From Streptomyces sp. SDr-06 (GTDB lineage Bacteria > Actinomycetota > Actinomycetes > Streptomycetales > Streptomycetaceae): DNA of 64,000 nt. The notes below the pieces were generated by a model. That model had not been told where the DNA came from. It did no database searches and saw nothing but the letters and a program-made list of their open reading frames with translations. Below, piece after piece: positions 1 to 8,081 of the stretch. Each line of letters opens with the position of its first letter. Within the stretch, counting starts at the first letter, position 1. The position numbers were made by a program, and so were the translations under genes. The stretch covers positions 310,001 through 374,000 of the forward strand of contig NZ_QOLA01000004.1 in NCBI RefSeq assembly GCF_003324565.1. The letters are read 5' to 3'.

Positions 1-1110
1 CGCGTCGAGCTGGGCGCACAGGTGGGCGAAGTCGGCCATCCGCAGGTCGGTCGGCGTTTCCGCCTGCACCGCCCGGACCTTGACGGTCAGGTCGAGCAGG
101 GAGCCGAGCACGACCGGCAGGATCTCGGCGTACTCCGCCCACAGCTCCGCTTCGGTGCGGCGCACCGTGGGGCGCTCCAGACGCAGGGTCAGGAGGCGTT
201 CGGCAAGGTCGGGGCGGATGACGCCGACGTCGATGCCGGTCAGCAGCATCGGCCGCCGGTAGCGGGAGCGCACGACGTCCCCGTCGGTGAACAGCGCGCG
301 CTTGATGCTCTCGGCGCCCGTGATGACGCAGCACATCAGGTCGGACAGGTCCGGGGGCAGGTGCGAGAGGTTGTCCAGGGCAGTGATCCATCCGGCGGCG
401 ACGGCCGTGATCATGTTCTCTTCGTCCTTCGGTGCGCGGCGCAGGTCGCCGGTCATGCCCTCGATGATTCGTACGAGCATCCGTCCGCCGGTCGACTTGC
501 CCGCCCCCTGGGGACCGGTGAGGAACGGCGCGGGGACGGGGGCGGACGGTCCGAGGCAGCCGATGAGCCAGGCCAGGGCGAGGGCCTCGGTCTTGGCGTC
601 GGCGAAGTTGCACAGCCTCAGCAGCAGGTCGAGTCCCTTGCCGTTGGTGTCCTTGGCGGGCAGGGGGAGTTCGCCGGTGAGCTGGGTGCGTCGCCAGCAG
701 ACCTCTTCGGGGTCGGGCACTTGGATGTCCCAGCCGGTGGGGTGGATGCGGACGGACTGGCCGTCGTCGCGGCCCAGGTCGAGCCAGGTGGCTCCGTCGA
801 AGCCGGGGGCGACGCGGATGTGGGTGGGCTGTACCGGCTCGGTCAGGGCGAGTGCTTCGATCAAGTCCAACGCCTCCTTGAGGGCGGTTCCGTTGAAGAC
901 GCCGACCCCGTCACGGAAGAGGCCGACCATGAGTTCCTGGCGGTGGCTCCCGCTGGTGCCCTGGGAGCGGATGGGCCGGGCCACGGGGTGGCCGGTGCGC
1001 TGGGCGTAGACGGTGCCGTCGATGGTGCGGAAGTACCGGAAGTGCGCTTGCGCGTAGTCGGTGATGATCTGCCGGGCCGGGCTCTTCTCGTCCTCGGACA
1101 CGGCGCTCAC
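1..1110 (-). CDS. AICE replication-associated P-loop ATPase/helicase-like protein (3' end outside window)
   Basis: About 370 codons are visible; the gene runs off the left edge. Start is GTG at 1110, overlapping the stop of the Prim-Pol gene (ATGTGA), so the two are translationally coupled. The first ~130 residues have no recognised domain. A Walker A motif (GPQGAGKS) lies near residue 200, followed by a Walker-B-like ITALDNLS near residue 245 and a region with RPDLAERLL that resembles the sensor/arginine region of phage D5/SF3-type primase-helicases. In AICEs such proteins follow the Prim-Pol gene and likely unwind DNA for extrachromosomal replication. Family-level call only; which helicase superfamily is uncertain without the C-terminus. 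Confidence 0.75.
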   Translation of the reverse strand, partial: MSAVSEDEKSPARQIITDYAQAHFRYFRTIDGTVYAQRTGHPVARPIRSQGTSGSHRQELMVGLFRDGVGVFNGTALKEALDLIEALALTEPVQPTHIRVAPGFDGATWLDLGRDDGQSVRIHPTGWDIQVPDPEEVCWRRTQLTGELPLPAKDTNGKGLDLLLRLCNFADAKTEALALAWLIGCLGPSAPVPAPFLTGPQGAGKSTGGRMLVRIIEGMTGDLRRAPKDEENMITAVAAGWITALDNLSHLPPDLSDLMCCVITGAESIKRALFTDGDVVRSRYRRPMLLTGIDVGVIRPDLAERLLTLRLERPTVRRTEAELWAEYAEILPVVLGSLLDLTVKVRAVQAETPTDLRMADFAHLCAQLDA

Positions 1111-1997
1111 ATCCCCAGGGCGGTGAGGGCGTTGGTCCACGCGTCCGCGCAGTGCCGGGCCGTCTCGCCCCTGGCCTGCGCGGCGGTGAACAGGCGGGCG
1201 GTGTGGGTGTCGGTGAGGCAACCGCACCGGCCGTGCGTGGACAGCACCGCCAGGAACGTCCGATAGACCGTCGCGTGGACCGCGCTGCGGGCGTCGGTGA
1301 TGCGCTGCTCGGCCATGGCGATCCCGCGTTCCAGGTAGGCGGGCGTGCGGTGCCGGCACTCCCCGCCTCCGGCCAGTGCGGCCACGGAGACAGCTTGCGG
1401 GCGCCGGGCCGGGGACGGCTTCGCGGCGAGCGCGCGCACGGCGTCCGGCAGGGGCGTGAGGGTGCCGGTTCCGTGGCCGCGCCATCGGGCGTAGGCCATG
1501 GTCGACTTGATGTCGATACCGGCCCGGACGCCGTTCACGGAGCGGATGGCGCCCTGGTAGATCCAGTGCTCCCCGCGTGTGGTGGCCACGGTCCGGGTGC
1601 CCGGCAGGCTCTGCCGGGCCCATGCCACGGCGGCCGGGGAGTCCAGGTCGACCACGGTGAGACCGGCGCCGCCGGGGTGGTAGCCGACCCCGCCCGCCCG
1701 ACGCCACGCCCTGACCCAGGTCGGGGAGTTGATGACGTTCGGGTCGGTGGTGGCGGCGGCCCACGCGTGGCACACGTCGGGGCACAGGCACGGTCCCGCG
1801 TTCTTCATGTTCGGGCGCCCACCGCACGCGTTGTATGCGCAGGTGGGGCAGTTACCGAACGGGACCTTGCCCGCCCGCAGGGGCAGCACCGGCAGGCCCG
1901 CACGGGCCAGTTCGAGCGCGACGGTCAGCAGATCACTCGCGGCGGGGGTAGAGGGGCTCTGAGTGCCCTCTCGCCGGTTGTCGGTGGGTTGCGTCAT
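1107..1997 (-). CDS. bifunctional DNA primase/polymerase (Prim-Pol) replication protein of the AICE
   Basis: 296 aa. ATG at 1997 chosen over longer in-frame options because GGAGG lies about 9 nt upstream. The Prim-Pol fold is indicated by an N-terminal block (LARAGLPVLPL), a metal-binding VVDLDSP motif near residue 120 and GEHWIYQG, typical of the pfam09250-type primase-polymerase. A cysteine-rich insert (CPTC, CGG, CLC, CH around residues 45-75) looks zinc-binding and is common in actinobacterial members. It would initiate element replication with the downstream ATPase, whose start it overlaps by 4 nt. It is separated from the upstream membrane-protein gene by a strong hairpin. Confidence 0.85.
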   Translation of the reverse strand: MTQPTDNRREGTQSPSTPAASDLLTVALELARAGLPVLPLRAGKVPFGNCPTCAYNACGGRPNMKNAGPCLCPDVCHAWAAATTDPNVINSPTWVRAWRRAGGVGYHPGGAGLTVVDLDSPAAVAWARQSLPGTRTVATTRGEHWIYQGAIRSVNGVRAGIDIKSTMAYARWRGHGTGTLTPLPDAVRALAAKPSPARRPQAVSVAALAGGGECRHRTPAYLERGIAMAEQRITDARSAVHATVYRTFLAVLSTHGRCGCLTDTHTARLFTAAQARGETARHCADAWTNALTALGM

Positions 1998-2039
1998 GCT
2001 GGGAGACCTCCACTGTTCAGTTGAGCTGTGCTGGTGGAC

Positions 2040-2082
2040 AAGGGCGGCCCCGGTTCTTTGGCGAGATGCGGGGGCCGCCCTT
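2040..2082 (-). terminator. hairpin between DUF6251-like gene and Prim-Pol gene
   Basis: Perfect 12-bp inverted repeat (AAGGGCGGCCCC at 2040-2051, complement at 2071-2082) with a 19-nt loop. It lies between two genes transcribed leftward and would limit or attenuate read-through into the replication genes. No clear T-tract, as usual in Streptomyces. Confidence 0.7.
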
Positions 2083-2089
2083 GGCGTAG

Positions 2090-2557
2090 CTAGCTGTGGA
2101 AGTGGTTGCGCTTGAAGATCGCTTTGCGGATGTTGACGACCGTGCCTCCATCCCCGTGGCGGGGGCCGAGGATCTGCACGGCGATGAAGCCGCCGAAGAT
2201 GACGGCCGCCAGGATGATGAGCTGCTGGATCAGGGCCGCGAGGGCGGCGATGAACGTGGTGAGCAGGAGCAGTCCGCCGCACACGGCGGCGAAGCCGATT
2301 CCCCCGAGTGCGACGTTCACGGCCGTGCGGGATACGGCGGGTTTGGCGGTGACGGGTTCGGGCTTGGCGGGGTCGATGGCGTAGCCGGTGACGACCCGGC
2401 CGTCAGGAAGGACCACGCTCGCCACGGCCGGGATCGCGCCCGGCTGCACCGGCACGAGCGGCGCCGCAACGGCGGATGCAACGGGGTGGATCGGGGTGGG
2501 GTGGTGGACTTCCACGGCCCGTTCAGCGGGCGCGTGGCCGGGGTGTTCGGGATACAT
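2090..2557 (-). CDS. DUF6251-like small AICE membrane protein
   Basis: 155 aa. The N-terminal ~85 residues are Pro/Ala-rich with a VLPDGRVVTGYA segment. They are followed by two adjacent hydrophobic segments (about 88-108 and 112-130) and a short basic C-terminus (RKAIFKRNHFHS), so it probably spans the membrane as a hairpin. Start ATG has GGAAGGGA about 6 nt upstream. Resembles the DUF6251 proteins found between tra and rep genes of Streptomyces AICEs. Function unknown; a role in conjugal spread is plausible from position only. Confidence 0.7.
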   Translation of the reverse strand: MYPEHPGHAPAERAVEVHHPTPIHPVASAVAAPLVPVQPGAIPAVASVVLPDGRVVTGYAIDPAKPEPVTAKPAVSRTAVNVALGGIGFAAVCGGLLLLTTFIAALAALIQQLIILAAVIFGGFIAVQILGPRHGDGGTVVNIRKAIFKRNHFHS

Positions 2558-2578
2558 GCGGAATCCCTTCCGGGGATG

Positions 2579-2763
2579 GGCAGGGAGGCAGGGGGCACCC
2601 CCTGCCGGGTGCGTGGTGGAGGGGGTTTCGGGGGTGCTGACCTGCGGGCCTCCCTGACTCCCTGGCAGATCATTTGCGCAGCTCAGGGCAAGGGAGGCGG
2701 GTCAGGGAGGGGGTCAGGGAGTTCTCCCTGTCTCCCTGGCCCGCCGGGGTTCGGCTCCCTGCG
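2579..2763. other. candidate clt locus: array of 8-bp TCCCTGNC repeats 3' of traB
   Basis: TCCCTGAC (2651-2658) is followed directly by TCCCTGGC (2659-2666). TCCCTGTC (2725-2732) is followed directly by TCCCTGGC (2733-2740). TCCCTGCG abuts the traB stop (2756-2763). Inverted copies GTCAGGGA lie at 2701-2708 and 2713-2720, and GGCAGGGA at 2579-2586. Streptomyces TraB translocases recognise 8-bp TRS repeats in a clt locus, in known plasmids often near the 3' end of traB. The sequence here differs from the described TRS, as expected if specificity is element-specific. A perfect 9-bp inverted repeat (2587-2606) lies at the left end. Confidence 0.5.
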
Positions 2764-4863
2764 TTATGCGGCGGAAGCGGAACCGTCGCCATTGCGGTTG
2801 GCGAGCGCGCGGGCAACACGGTCACGGGCCACGACCATGACGCCATCGGACTTGTACGGCTCGCCCCCGGTGCCGTCGAGGACGCGCTTGAGGTCGAGGA
2901 ACGACCAGCCGCCGTAGGCGTCCGCGTTCAGCGCAGCGAGCCGGGCAAGAACATCCTTCGTGCGCACCCGGTCCGCTGTGCCGACCACCGAAGCGATGTC
3001 GGTGAGCGGGTCACGCTGCTCGCCCTTGTCGATGACGTGCAGGGTGGTGACCCCATCGCGCAGCGCCTTGGCCCGGTCGGTGATGGATACGGCCGCGTCG
3101 TCGTCGATGTAGTGCGTGCGCACCGTGATGGAGGCCTGCCCGGCGGGGATGGTGATGCCGTCGGACGCGACGACCAGCGTTCCCCTGTCCAGGCCGGGAC
3201 GCAGCAGGTTCGGGGCGGCGCCGCCGTCGACGGCCTTGTCCCCGAGCGCCATGCGGGCCTGCGACTCGGTGCCGAGCGCGAGGGAGGCGCGGGTGTGGGC
3301 GCCTTCGCGAACGAGCTTGGGAAGGTTTTCGTTGGTCGGGTCCTGGGTGCCCTGCCACATCAGGACGTTCACGGCCCGACCCTGGTTGTGGATCTTCCGG
3401 ACGGCCATGAAGTACCGGGAGTTAGCCTTGGAGCCGCCGTAGGGGCGCTTCTGGTCGTCCTTGGCCGGGCACATGAACGCCACCTGTGCTTCGTCCACGA
3501 GCACGATGAGCGGCGGGAACACGGTTCCTTGGGGGGCCTGGATGCGGCGGTTCATCTCGTCGACCGCGCCCTCAACCATCTCGGTGACCTGGATGACGTG
3601 GTCATCGGTCGGGCCCTGGATCAGGGTCTGAGCGAGGCCGTCGAACATGGCCCAGTCGCCCACGCCCTTGAGGTCGCCCATGAGGAACTGCACCGACTTG
3701 TCCAGCGCCAGCCACAGCGCCAACGAGCGGAGCGCCACGGTCTTGCCCTGGTTCGAGAGACCTGTGATCAGCAGGTGGCGCTGATAGAGGCTGATGGCCG
3801 CAGCGTCGCCGCGCAGGTCCTGGCCCCAGGGGGCGCGGCCCTTGGCGTAGTCGGCGGTCATCGTCTCGTCCGTGACCAGCGGGGACGGGCCGATCGGCTC
3901 GTCCAGCGCACCCGAGTCGGCCACCCACAGACGGACCGTGCGGGCGGCTTGCGGGATGGTGATGAACACTTCGTGCTCATGCCGGGACAGGTTCTCGGCA
4001 AGCTTGCGCCGCCGGTTCTGCACCTCGTTCGTCGACACCCCGGAAGGCAACGTGACGTCGACTTCCACGCCGCATCCGGCGATCCGGATCGGGCCGAGCA
4101 TCGCGGCCCCGGCGTCGCCCATCTCCTTGATGGCCCGCCCCAGTGCGGGCACGCCGAGATCGCGCAGGGCCTTGACGACGATGGACGGGGTGATCGGCTC
4201 ACCCTCACCGTTGCGCACCGCTGCGGGGAGGGCCCAGTTCGGGGCGGCCTGCTGGTGGCGGCCGACGCCCCACAGGGCGAGCAGCGCGAGGAACGGGCCG
4301 ACCGTGACGGCCGGACCCCACACCACAGTCGCCACCGTGATGAGGAGGTTGATGAACTCCACCGTCGCCATGAGCGGGGTGACGACCTGGGTGACGTCCT
4401 TCGTCGCCACGGCCATGACGACTCCGAGCGCGACGAGGGAGCCGACGCCCATGCCGGCACTTACGGCCATGCCCTTGGCGGCGTCGAGCGGGGAGTGGAG
4501 CAGGTCCATGCGGCGGCGGTGGCGCGCCTCGCGGAAGCGCTGTCCGCGCTCCTCCCACTCGGCCGCGACCTCGTAGTTCCCGGCCGCCTCAGCAGCGCGG
4601 AGCATGCGTTCGTAGCGGGTGGCGGTGCGGCCCTCCCATGTGCGCTTGGCGACGATGCGGGTGCCGCCGACGACGTACATGCTGTGCCGGACCGCGAGGC
4701 GGGCGGCGGTGCGGGTGTGTTCGTGGGTGACCGCGCCGCGCACGGCCCGCCCGGAGCGCACCCACAGCGGAACGGGTGGCTTCTCCGTGCCCGTACTGGC
4801 TCCAGGGGTTACCGCGGGAACGGGTGCGGGGCCTTTGGCGAGGCGAACGATGTTCTCGGACAT
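2764..4863 (-). CDS. traB: TraB-type FtsK/SpoIIIE DNA translocase (conjugal transfer)
   Basis: 699 aa. N-terminal cytoplasmic region, then two hydrophobic segments (about 135-155 and 165-200). The FtsK/SpoIIIE motor follows, with Walker A GLSNQGKT near residue 366 and Walker B PLIVLVDEAQ near 455. A conserved QGRAVNVLMWQGTQ segment follows the motor. The last ~60 residues (ARLAALNADAYGG, DLKRVLDG) fit the winged-helix DNA-recognition domain of Streptomyces TraB proteins. TraB alone moves double-stranded DNA between mycelia. ATG at 4863 is preceded by AGGAG at longer than usual spacing. The candidate clt repeats begin directly after its stop codon. Confidence 0.92.
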   Translation of the reverse strand: MSENIVRLAKGPAPVPAVTPGASTGTEKPPVPLWVRSGRAVRGAVTHEHTRTAARLAVRHSMYVVGGTRIVAKRTWEGRTATRYERMLRAAEAAGNYEVAAEWEERGQRFREARHRRRMDLLHSPLDAAKGMAVSAGMGVGSLVALGVVMAVATKDVTQVVTPLMATVEFINLLITVATVVWGPAVTVGPFLALLALWGVGRHQQAAPNWALPAAVRNGEGEPITPSIVVKALRDLGVPALGRAIKEMGDAGAAMLGPIRIAGCGVEVDVTLPSGVSTNEVQNRRRKLAENLSRHEHEVFITIPQAARTVRLWVADSGALDEPIGPSPLVTDETMTADYAKGRAPWGQDLRGDAAAISLYQRHLLITGLSNQGKTVALRSLALWLALDKSVQFLMGDLKGVGDWAMFDGLAQTLIQGPTDDHVIQVTEMVEGAVDEMNRRIQAPQGTVFPPLIVLVDEAQVAFMCPAKDDQKRPYGGSKANSRYFMAVRKIHNQGRAVNVLMWQGTQDPTNENLPKLVREGAHTRASLALGTESQARMALGDKAVDGGAAPNLLRPGLDRGTLVVASDGITIPAGQASITVRTHYIDDDAAVSITDRAKALRDGVTTLHVIDKGEQRDPLTDIASVVGTADRVRTKDVLARLAALNADAYGGWSFLDLKRVLDGTGGEPYKSDGVMVVARDRVARALANRNGDGSASAA

Positions 4864-4907
4864 GCTGGAGGTGCTCCTGTCTTGCTCGCGAGAGGGGAGA
4901 GGGGCTT

Positions 4908-4945
4908 CGGGGCGGCCCGTTTCCTTGGCCGGGAGGGCCGCCCCG
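4908..4945 (-). terminator. hairpin between 58-aa gene and traB
   Basis: 11-bp perfect inverted repeat (CGGGGCGGCCC at 4908-4918, complement at 4935-4945), 16-nt loop, between two leftward genes. Its core resembles the other hairpins of this element. Confidence 0.65.
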
Positions 4946-4957
4946 GGTGCGAGAACG

Positions 4958-5134
4958 TCAGTGCCGGTTGGCGGTGCGGACGTGCGTGCCGACCTTGTTG
5001 AACGCGCTGGTGTAGTCCGAACAGGTCACGGTGAAGCCGCACGAGCAGGAGGCGACGAACTTGCCCCTCAGGTCGCGGCCGACGCGCGAGGTGTGCCGGA
5101 AACCGAACTTCTGGGTCTTGGTCTTGCCGAACAC
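4958..5134 (-). CDS. small mobile-element transfer protein (58 aa)
   Basis: 58 aa, basic, starting at GTG 5134 with GGAGG 6 nt upstream; this short start fits far better than the longer open frame. Begins MFGKTKTQKFGF; CSCGFTVTC in the middle gives three cysteines. Similar short proteins upstream of traB in Streptomyces elements are annotated as mobile element transfer protein and linked to spread. No catalytic motif is visible. Followed by a hairpin before traB. Confidence 0.75.
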   Translation of the reverse strand: MFGKTKTQKFGFRHTSRVGRDLRGKFVASCSCGFTVTCSDYTSAFNKVGTHVRTANRH

Positions 5135-5198
5135 GTGATGCCTCCACGGGTGGTGGGTGTGGCCGGGTGTGCGGGTCAGGACGCCGAAGGGCGGCAGG

Positions 5199-5369
5199 TC
5201 ACCACCACTTGGACGGCTTCTTGGGCACGATGTAGGGGCAGCCGTTGACCATGTGGTCGACGCACTGCGGGCAGTCCTCACGCGGCTTGAGGTGGCGGTG
5301 AACACGCCGGTCGTAGGCGTGCTGCCAGCACTGCGGGCACTCACCAGGAGGCGTCTCACGCACGGCCAT
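5199..5369 (-). CDS. small CxxC-CxxC zinc-finger-like protein (pRL2-8-like)
   Basis: 56 aa from ATG 5369, two nt after the stop of the upstream gene, with GGTGG upstream; a GTG at 5381 is the alternative. CPQC near residue 11 and CPQC near residue 33, with His-rich spacing, indicate a small zinc-binding fold. Resembles proteins named pRL2-8 in Streptomyces plasmids and AICEs (from memory). The C-terminus KKPSKWW closely matches that of the upstream gene (KKSSGWW). Confidence 0.75.
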   Translation of the reverse strand: MAVRETPPGECPQCWQHAYDRRVHRHLKPREDCPQCVDHMVNGCPYIVPKKPSKWW

Positions 5370-5371
5370 GG

Positions 5372-5689
5372 TCACCACCACCCCGACGACTTCTTCGCGG
5401 CCTTGGCGCGGGCGGCTTCCGTCACGACCCGCTGCCGCTCCATCTGCAACGCGGTGATCTCGGCGGTCAGGCGGGTCTCAGCGCTCCGCCACGCGGTGAC
5501 GATGCGCCGGTCTCCGTGATCGGTGCCCGTGCCACGGTGCAGACCGCGCGCGCCGGACACGACCCCGCCCAGCACGGCCCGGCGCTCACGGCCGTTCAGC
5601 GGCCACAGCTCCCGGTTCTGGACCGCCTCCAACTTGCGTTCGTTCTGCTGGATCTCCCGGTCAAGACGCCGGGTGTCGGGCTTGCCCAT
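5372..5689 (-). CDS. small AICE protein with coiled-coil character and C-terminal WW
   Basis: 105 aa. ATG at 5689 has AGGAG 7 nt upstream and overlaps the stop of the upstream gene (ATGA). Two charged helical stretches (REIQQNERKLEAVQN near 11-25; TRLTAEITALQMERQRV near 72-88) flank a Gly/Arg-rich middle. It ends KKSSGWW, like its downstream neighbour. No family recognised beyond AICE conservation. Basic and possibly nucleic-acid binding; inference only. Confidence 0.7.
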   Translation of the reverse strand: MGKPDTRRLDREIQQNERKLEAVQNRELWPLNGRERRAVLGGVVSGARGLHRGTGTDHGDRRIVTAWRSAETRLTAEITALQMERQRVVTEAARAKAAKKSSGWW

Positions 5690-6078
5690 CACGCACTCCT
5701 GGGTGAGGTAGAAGGGGAAGCGCAGAGCACGCACGTGCCGAGCGAGCGCGGGATGCAGTAGCTGAAGACCACGCGGCACTTCGGGCAGGTGCGGCGGGCA
5801 AGCATCGCCAACGCGAGCGCGCCCCACTTGCGCGACGTCATCGGCCGCACCGGCAACGCGAGTTCGACCCGGTACAGGTGCGCGACACTGACGCCGGACG
5901 TGCAGCGCCGCGAGCGGCGCATGACCTGAGCCGCAACCGGCTGACCACCCGGCCGCAGGCCCTGGGCGCGCAGTTGGCGGCGGGTGGCGTAGCCGTCCGG
6001 GGCGAACTTCCACGGGAAGGTCGGTATCCCGTAGCGGGCGCCGGACGGGTCGAAGCACATGGCGTAGGCGGTGGCCAT
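5689..6078 (-). CDS. RRQRL-motif zinc-binding AICE protein
   Basis: 129 aa. ATG at 6078 overlaps the upstream stop (TGATG); a GTG at 6081 is an alternative. The N-terminal region has FDPSGARYGIPTFPW and then TRRQLRAQGLRPGGQP, the hallmark of the RRQRL-motif family in Streptomyces elements. Cysteines in CPKC and CVLC at the C-terminus plus an upstream RRC suggest a zinc site. Function unknown. Tightly coupled on both sides (1-nt and 4-nt overlaps). Confidence 0.75.
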   Translation of the reverse strand: MATAYAMCFDPSGARYGIPTFPWKFAPDGYATRRQLRAQGLRPGGQPVAAQVMRRSRRCTSGVSVAHLYRVELALPVRPMTSRKWGALALAMLARRTCPKCRVVFSYCIPRSLGTCVLCASPSTSPRSA

Positions 6079-6935
6079 CACGCGGCCCGCTCAGCACGCA
6101 GGGCATCCCGCAGTCCCCGGGCCTTCTCCGCTGACGTGTGGACCGTCTTACGAAGGCGGTCGGCCGTCAGTTGGGTGTCGGGCCAGTCGGCCGACGCGGC
6201 CCGTGCCTGCTCCAGAAGTTCGGCCGGGGTGCGCTTGGGTCGGGCTGACCGTGCGACGTCGGGGACCCGACCGGTTGCCCGGCGGGGCCGGGACGAGTCG
6301 GCCGCGACCGTGGACGCGGGCCTAACCGGTGCGGGCGCGATGGCGGGCAGCGGCTTGAGCGCAATGGTCGGCTTGAGGAAGCCGACCTGTACCGGACGCG
6401 GGATCGGTACCGCGTTCACCACGCGGGGCTCCGGGGTGGGTTCGCCCTGGTCAGCCATCGACCGATTACTCACGCTCTCAACCGTTTTCTCCGCATTCGG
6501 GGCGGGGGCCGGTTGGTGGTGGAGGACCTTGGCAACCAGGTCCGACCCGAAGTAGATCGAGCCGACCGGAAGCGACGTGGCCAGCAGCACGAGCGCCCAG
6601 TTCGCCGGGTTCCAGTCGGCCAACCGGCCCCAGTCGACCGACGCCCGGTGCAGCGCCGGGACCAGACCGTGGACGTAGTTGAGGACCAGGGACGCGGCGG
6701 TGTAGGTGCCCAGCACCCGCAGCGCGAACCGACGGGCGTCGGCGGTCAGGACGAGCGTGGCGACCAGCGCCAGCGCCATCAGTCCGTCGACCACGAACGG
6801 GTAGAGCGTCGCGGCCGTGTGGTCGGCGCCGATCGCACGGGCCACGTCCCGTAGCGCATTCCACGACACCCGGAACGCCATGCCGACCACAGCGACCAGC
6901 GCGGCCACCAGCAGGACCCTGCCCCGGCGCCTCAT
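6078..6935 (-). CDS. DUF2637 (Spd-like) membrane protein
   Basis: 285 aa from ATG 6935, which overlaps the upstream stop (ATGA); a longer open frame exists but lacks this coupling. Four hydrophobic segments within residues 1-150: about 5-22, 45-65, 70-92 and 112-132. ATLYPFVVDGLMALA is typical of DUF2637. The C-terminal half is Pro-rich, then basic and helical (RPKRTPAELLEQAR, TADRLRKTVHTS) and may be a winged-helix-like DNA-contact region. DUF2637 proteins are associated with intramycelial spread in Streptomyces elements. Membrane anchoring is well supported; DNA binding is inference. Confidence 0.85.
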   Translation of the reverse strand: MRRRGRVLLVAALVAVVGMAFRVSWNALRDVARAIGADHTAATLYPFVVDGLMALALVATLVLTADARRFALRVLGTYTAASLVLNYVHGLVPALHRASVDWGRLADWNPANWALVLLATSLPVGSIYFGSDLVAKVLHHQPAPAPNAEKTVESVSNRSMADQGEPTPEPRVVNAVPIPRPVQVGFLKPTIALKPLPAIAPAPVRPASTVAADSSRPRRATGRVPDVARSARPKRTPAELLEQARAASADWPDTQLTADRLRKTVHTSAEKARGLRDALRAERAA

Positions 6936-7255
6936 ACGGCACCCGCCAGAGTGCGGACGGGCGTCTTGGCGAAACCGGTCAGCCGCAGCCGGGCGCCCGC
7001 GAACTCGCACTCGGCCTCAAGCACTCGCGTCCGGCCGTCGCCCTGTTCGTGGTAGTCCACACGGCCGCTCTCAATGCCCAGCGCCTCACGCCACGCCTCG
7101 AACACGGCAAGGTCACCGTGGAAGGTCAGTTCCAGCAGGTCGGGGTAGACGGTGGACACCGCCACACACCCGGCCGGAAGGTCCGCAAGGTCTGTGGCCA
7201 GCAGCCGCAGCGCCACCAGCGGGGCACCAAGCTCCCGCATCGTCAGCGTGCTCAC
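6932..7255 (-). CDS. conserved AICE hypothetical protein
   Basis: 107 aa from GTG 7255, which overlaps the previous stop by 4 nt; ATG at 7240 is a shorter option. No motif known to me. It has mixed alpha/beta character, with VAVSTVYPDLLELTFHGD and an acidic middle. Its position between a DUF6284 and a DUF2637 gene, with start/stop overlaps on both sides, indicates a conserved operon cassette. Confidence 0.65.
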   Translation of the reverse strand: MSTLTMRELGAPLVALRLLATDLADLPAGCVAVSTVYPDLLELTFHGDLAVFEAWREALGIESGRVDYHEQGDGRTRVLEAECEFAGARLRLTGFAKTPVRTLAGAV

Positions 7256-7518
7256 GCGCCCACCCCCGAAACCTCCGGGACGGGCAGGTTGGCCAGCGTC
7301 CGGCGGGCCGCCAGCACCTTGCGCCGGGCCCGCCGGATCCGGCGGGCGTCCAGCTCGTTCGGGGTGCGGTCGAGCGTGATGATCTGCGCGTCCAGCAGCT
7401 CGACTTCCGCCAGGATCAGCGGCATCTCCACGTCGATCGCGTCCAGCTCGGCCGCCGACGGTTCAGCGTCGGGCAAGGCGCCGGTAACAACCTTCTGAAG
7501 TGCAGCGATGTTCTTCAT
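7252..7518 (-). CDS. DUF6284 family protein
   Basis: 88 aa. The block AAELDAIDVEMPLILAEVEL followed by a basic RRIRRARRKVLAARR helix fits DUF6284, a small AICE family. Likely helical. ATG at 7518 has GGGAG about 10 nt upstream, within an intergenic module duplicated at 8053. Function unknown. First gene of the tight four-gene block 7518-5689. Confidence 0.75.
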   Translation of the reverse strand: MKNIAALQKVVTGALPDAEPSAAELDAIDVEMPLILAEVELLDAQIITLDRTPNELDARRIRRARRKVLAARRTLANLPVPEVSGVGA

Positions 7519-7543
7519 GAGTCGTGGTCTCCCTAGCAGGTGA

Positions 7544-7595
7544 AACGGCTCGAACAGCGGCCCCGGAGTTGCACCTCCGGGGCCGCGCGCCGTTT
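7544..7595 (-). terminator. hairpin 5' of the DUF6284 block (duplicated module copy 1)
   Basis: Perfect 12-bp stem GCGGCCCCGGAG (7557-7568) with complement at 7575-7586 and a 6-nt loop, extended by AAACGGC (7544-7550) pairing with GCCGTTT (7589-7595). It sits between two leftward genes. Confidence 0.7.
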
Positions 7596-7605
7596 GGGGT
7601 GGGGT

Positions 7606-8055
7606 TCAGACGGTGGCGATGATCAGCGAGGCGATCAGGAGCCACAGATGGTGGAAGGACTGGTCCAGCGCGTAGGCGCCGGTCCCGATGCTCGGGTTGT
7701 CGCCCATGCCGGGGCGCGGGGCGCCGAGCCGGTAGAACTCGCCCTTGCCGGTGACCTTGGCCAGCCACGCGAGCGTGCTGCGACGGTCGGCCCACCAGTG
7801 CGAAACCGCATCCACACCGAGTCCGGCCACGATGCCGGGCACCGACAGGCGCAGGTCCAGCAGCAGCGCGACGGGCAGAAGCAGGACGACCTTGGTGAGC
7901 GTCAGGGTGGCGACGTGCCGGGTGTCGGCGAGGCGGCCGACCCAGCCGGGACGGCCCTTGTTCGCGGACTGGTTCGAGGACTGCACCCAGTGATCACCCA
8001 CGCTGTGAGCGACGTACAGGGCGACGAACACAGCAGCGAAGGTGGCAGCGTTCAT
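7606..8055 (-). CDS. multi-pass membrane protein of the AICE (DUF3307-like)
   Basis: 149 aa. Hydrophobic segments at about 3-17, 50-66, 68-85 and 132-148. Conserved-looking polar motifs HSVGDHWVQ near residue 17 and DAVSHWWADRR near 83 have the His/Asp-in-membrane pattern of the DUF3307 family. Members in Streptomyces elements are sometimes mislabelled transcriptional regulators; nothing here supports DNA binding. The start has GGGAG upstream. Isolated by hairpins on both sides. Confidence 0.7.
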   Translation of the reverse strand: MNAATFAAVFVALYVAHSVGDHWVQSSNQSANKGRPGWVGRLADTRHVATLTLTKVVLLLPVALLLDLRLSVPGIVAGLGVDAVSHWWADRRSTLAWLAKVTGKGEFYRLGAPRPGMGDNPSIGTGAYALDQSFHHLWLLIASLIIATV

Positions 8056-8081
8056 GAGTCGTGGTCTCCCTAGCGGGTGTA

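Noticed and set aside
22..1266. Plus-strand 414-codon frame at the left edge
   Set aside because: Antisense to the P-loop ATPase, which has Walker motifs on the minus strand; the plus frame is Gly/Ala/Val-rich without motifs.
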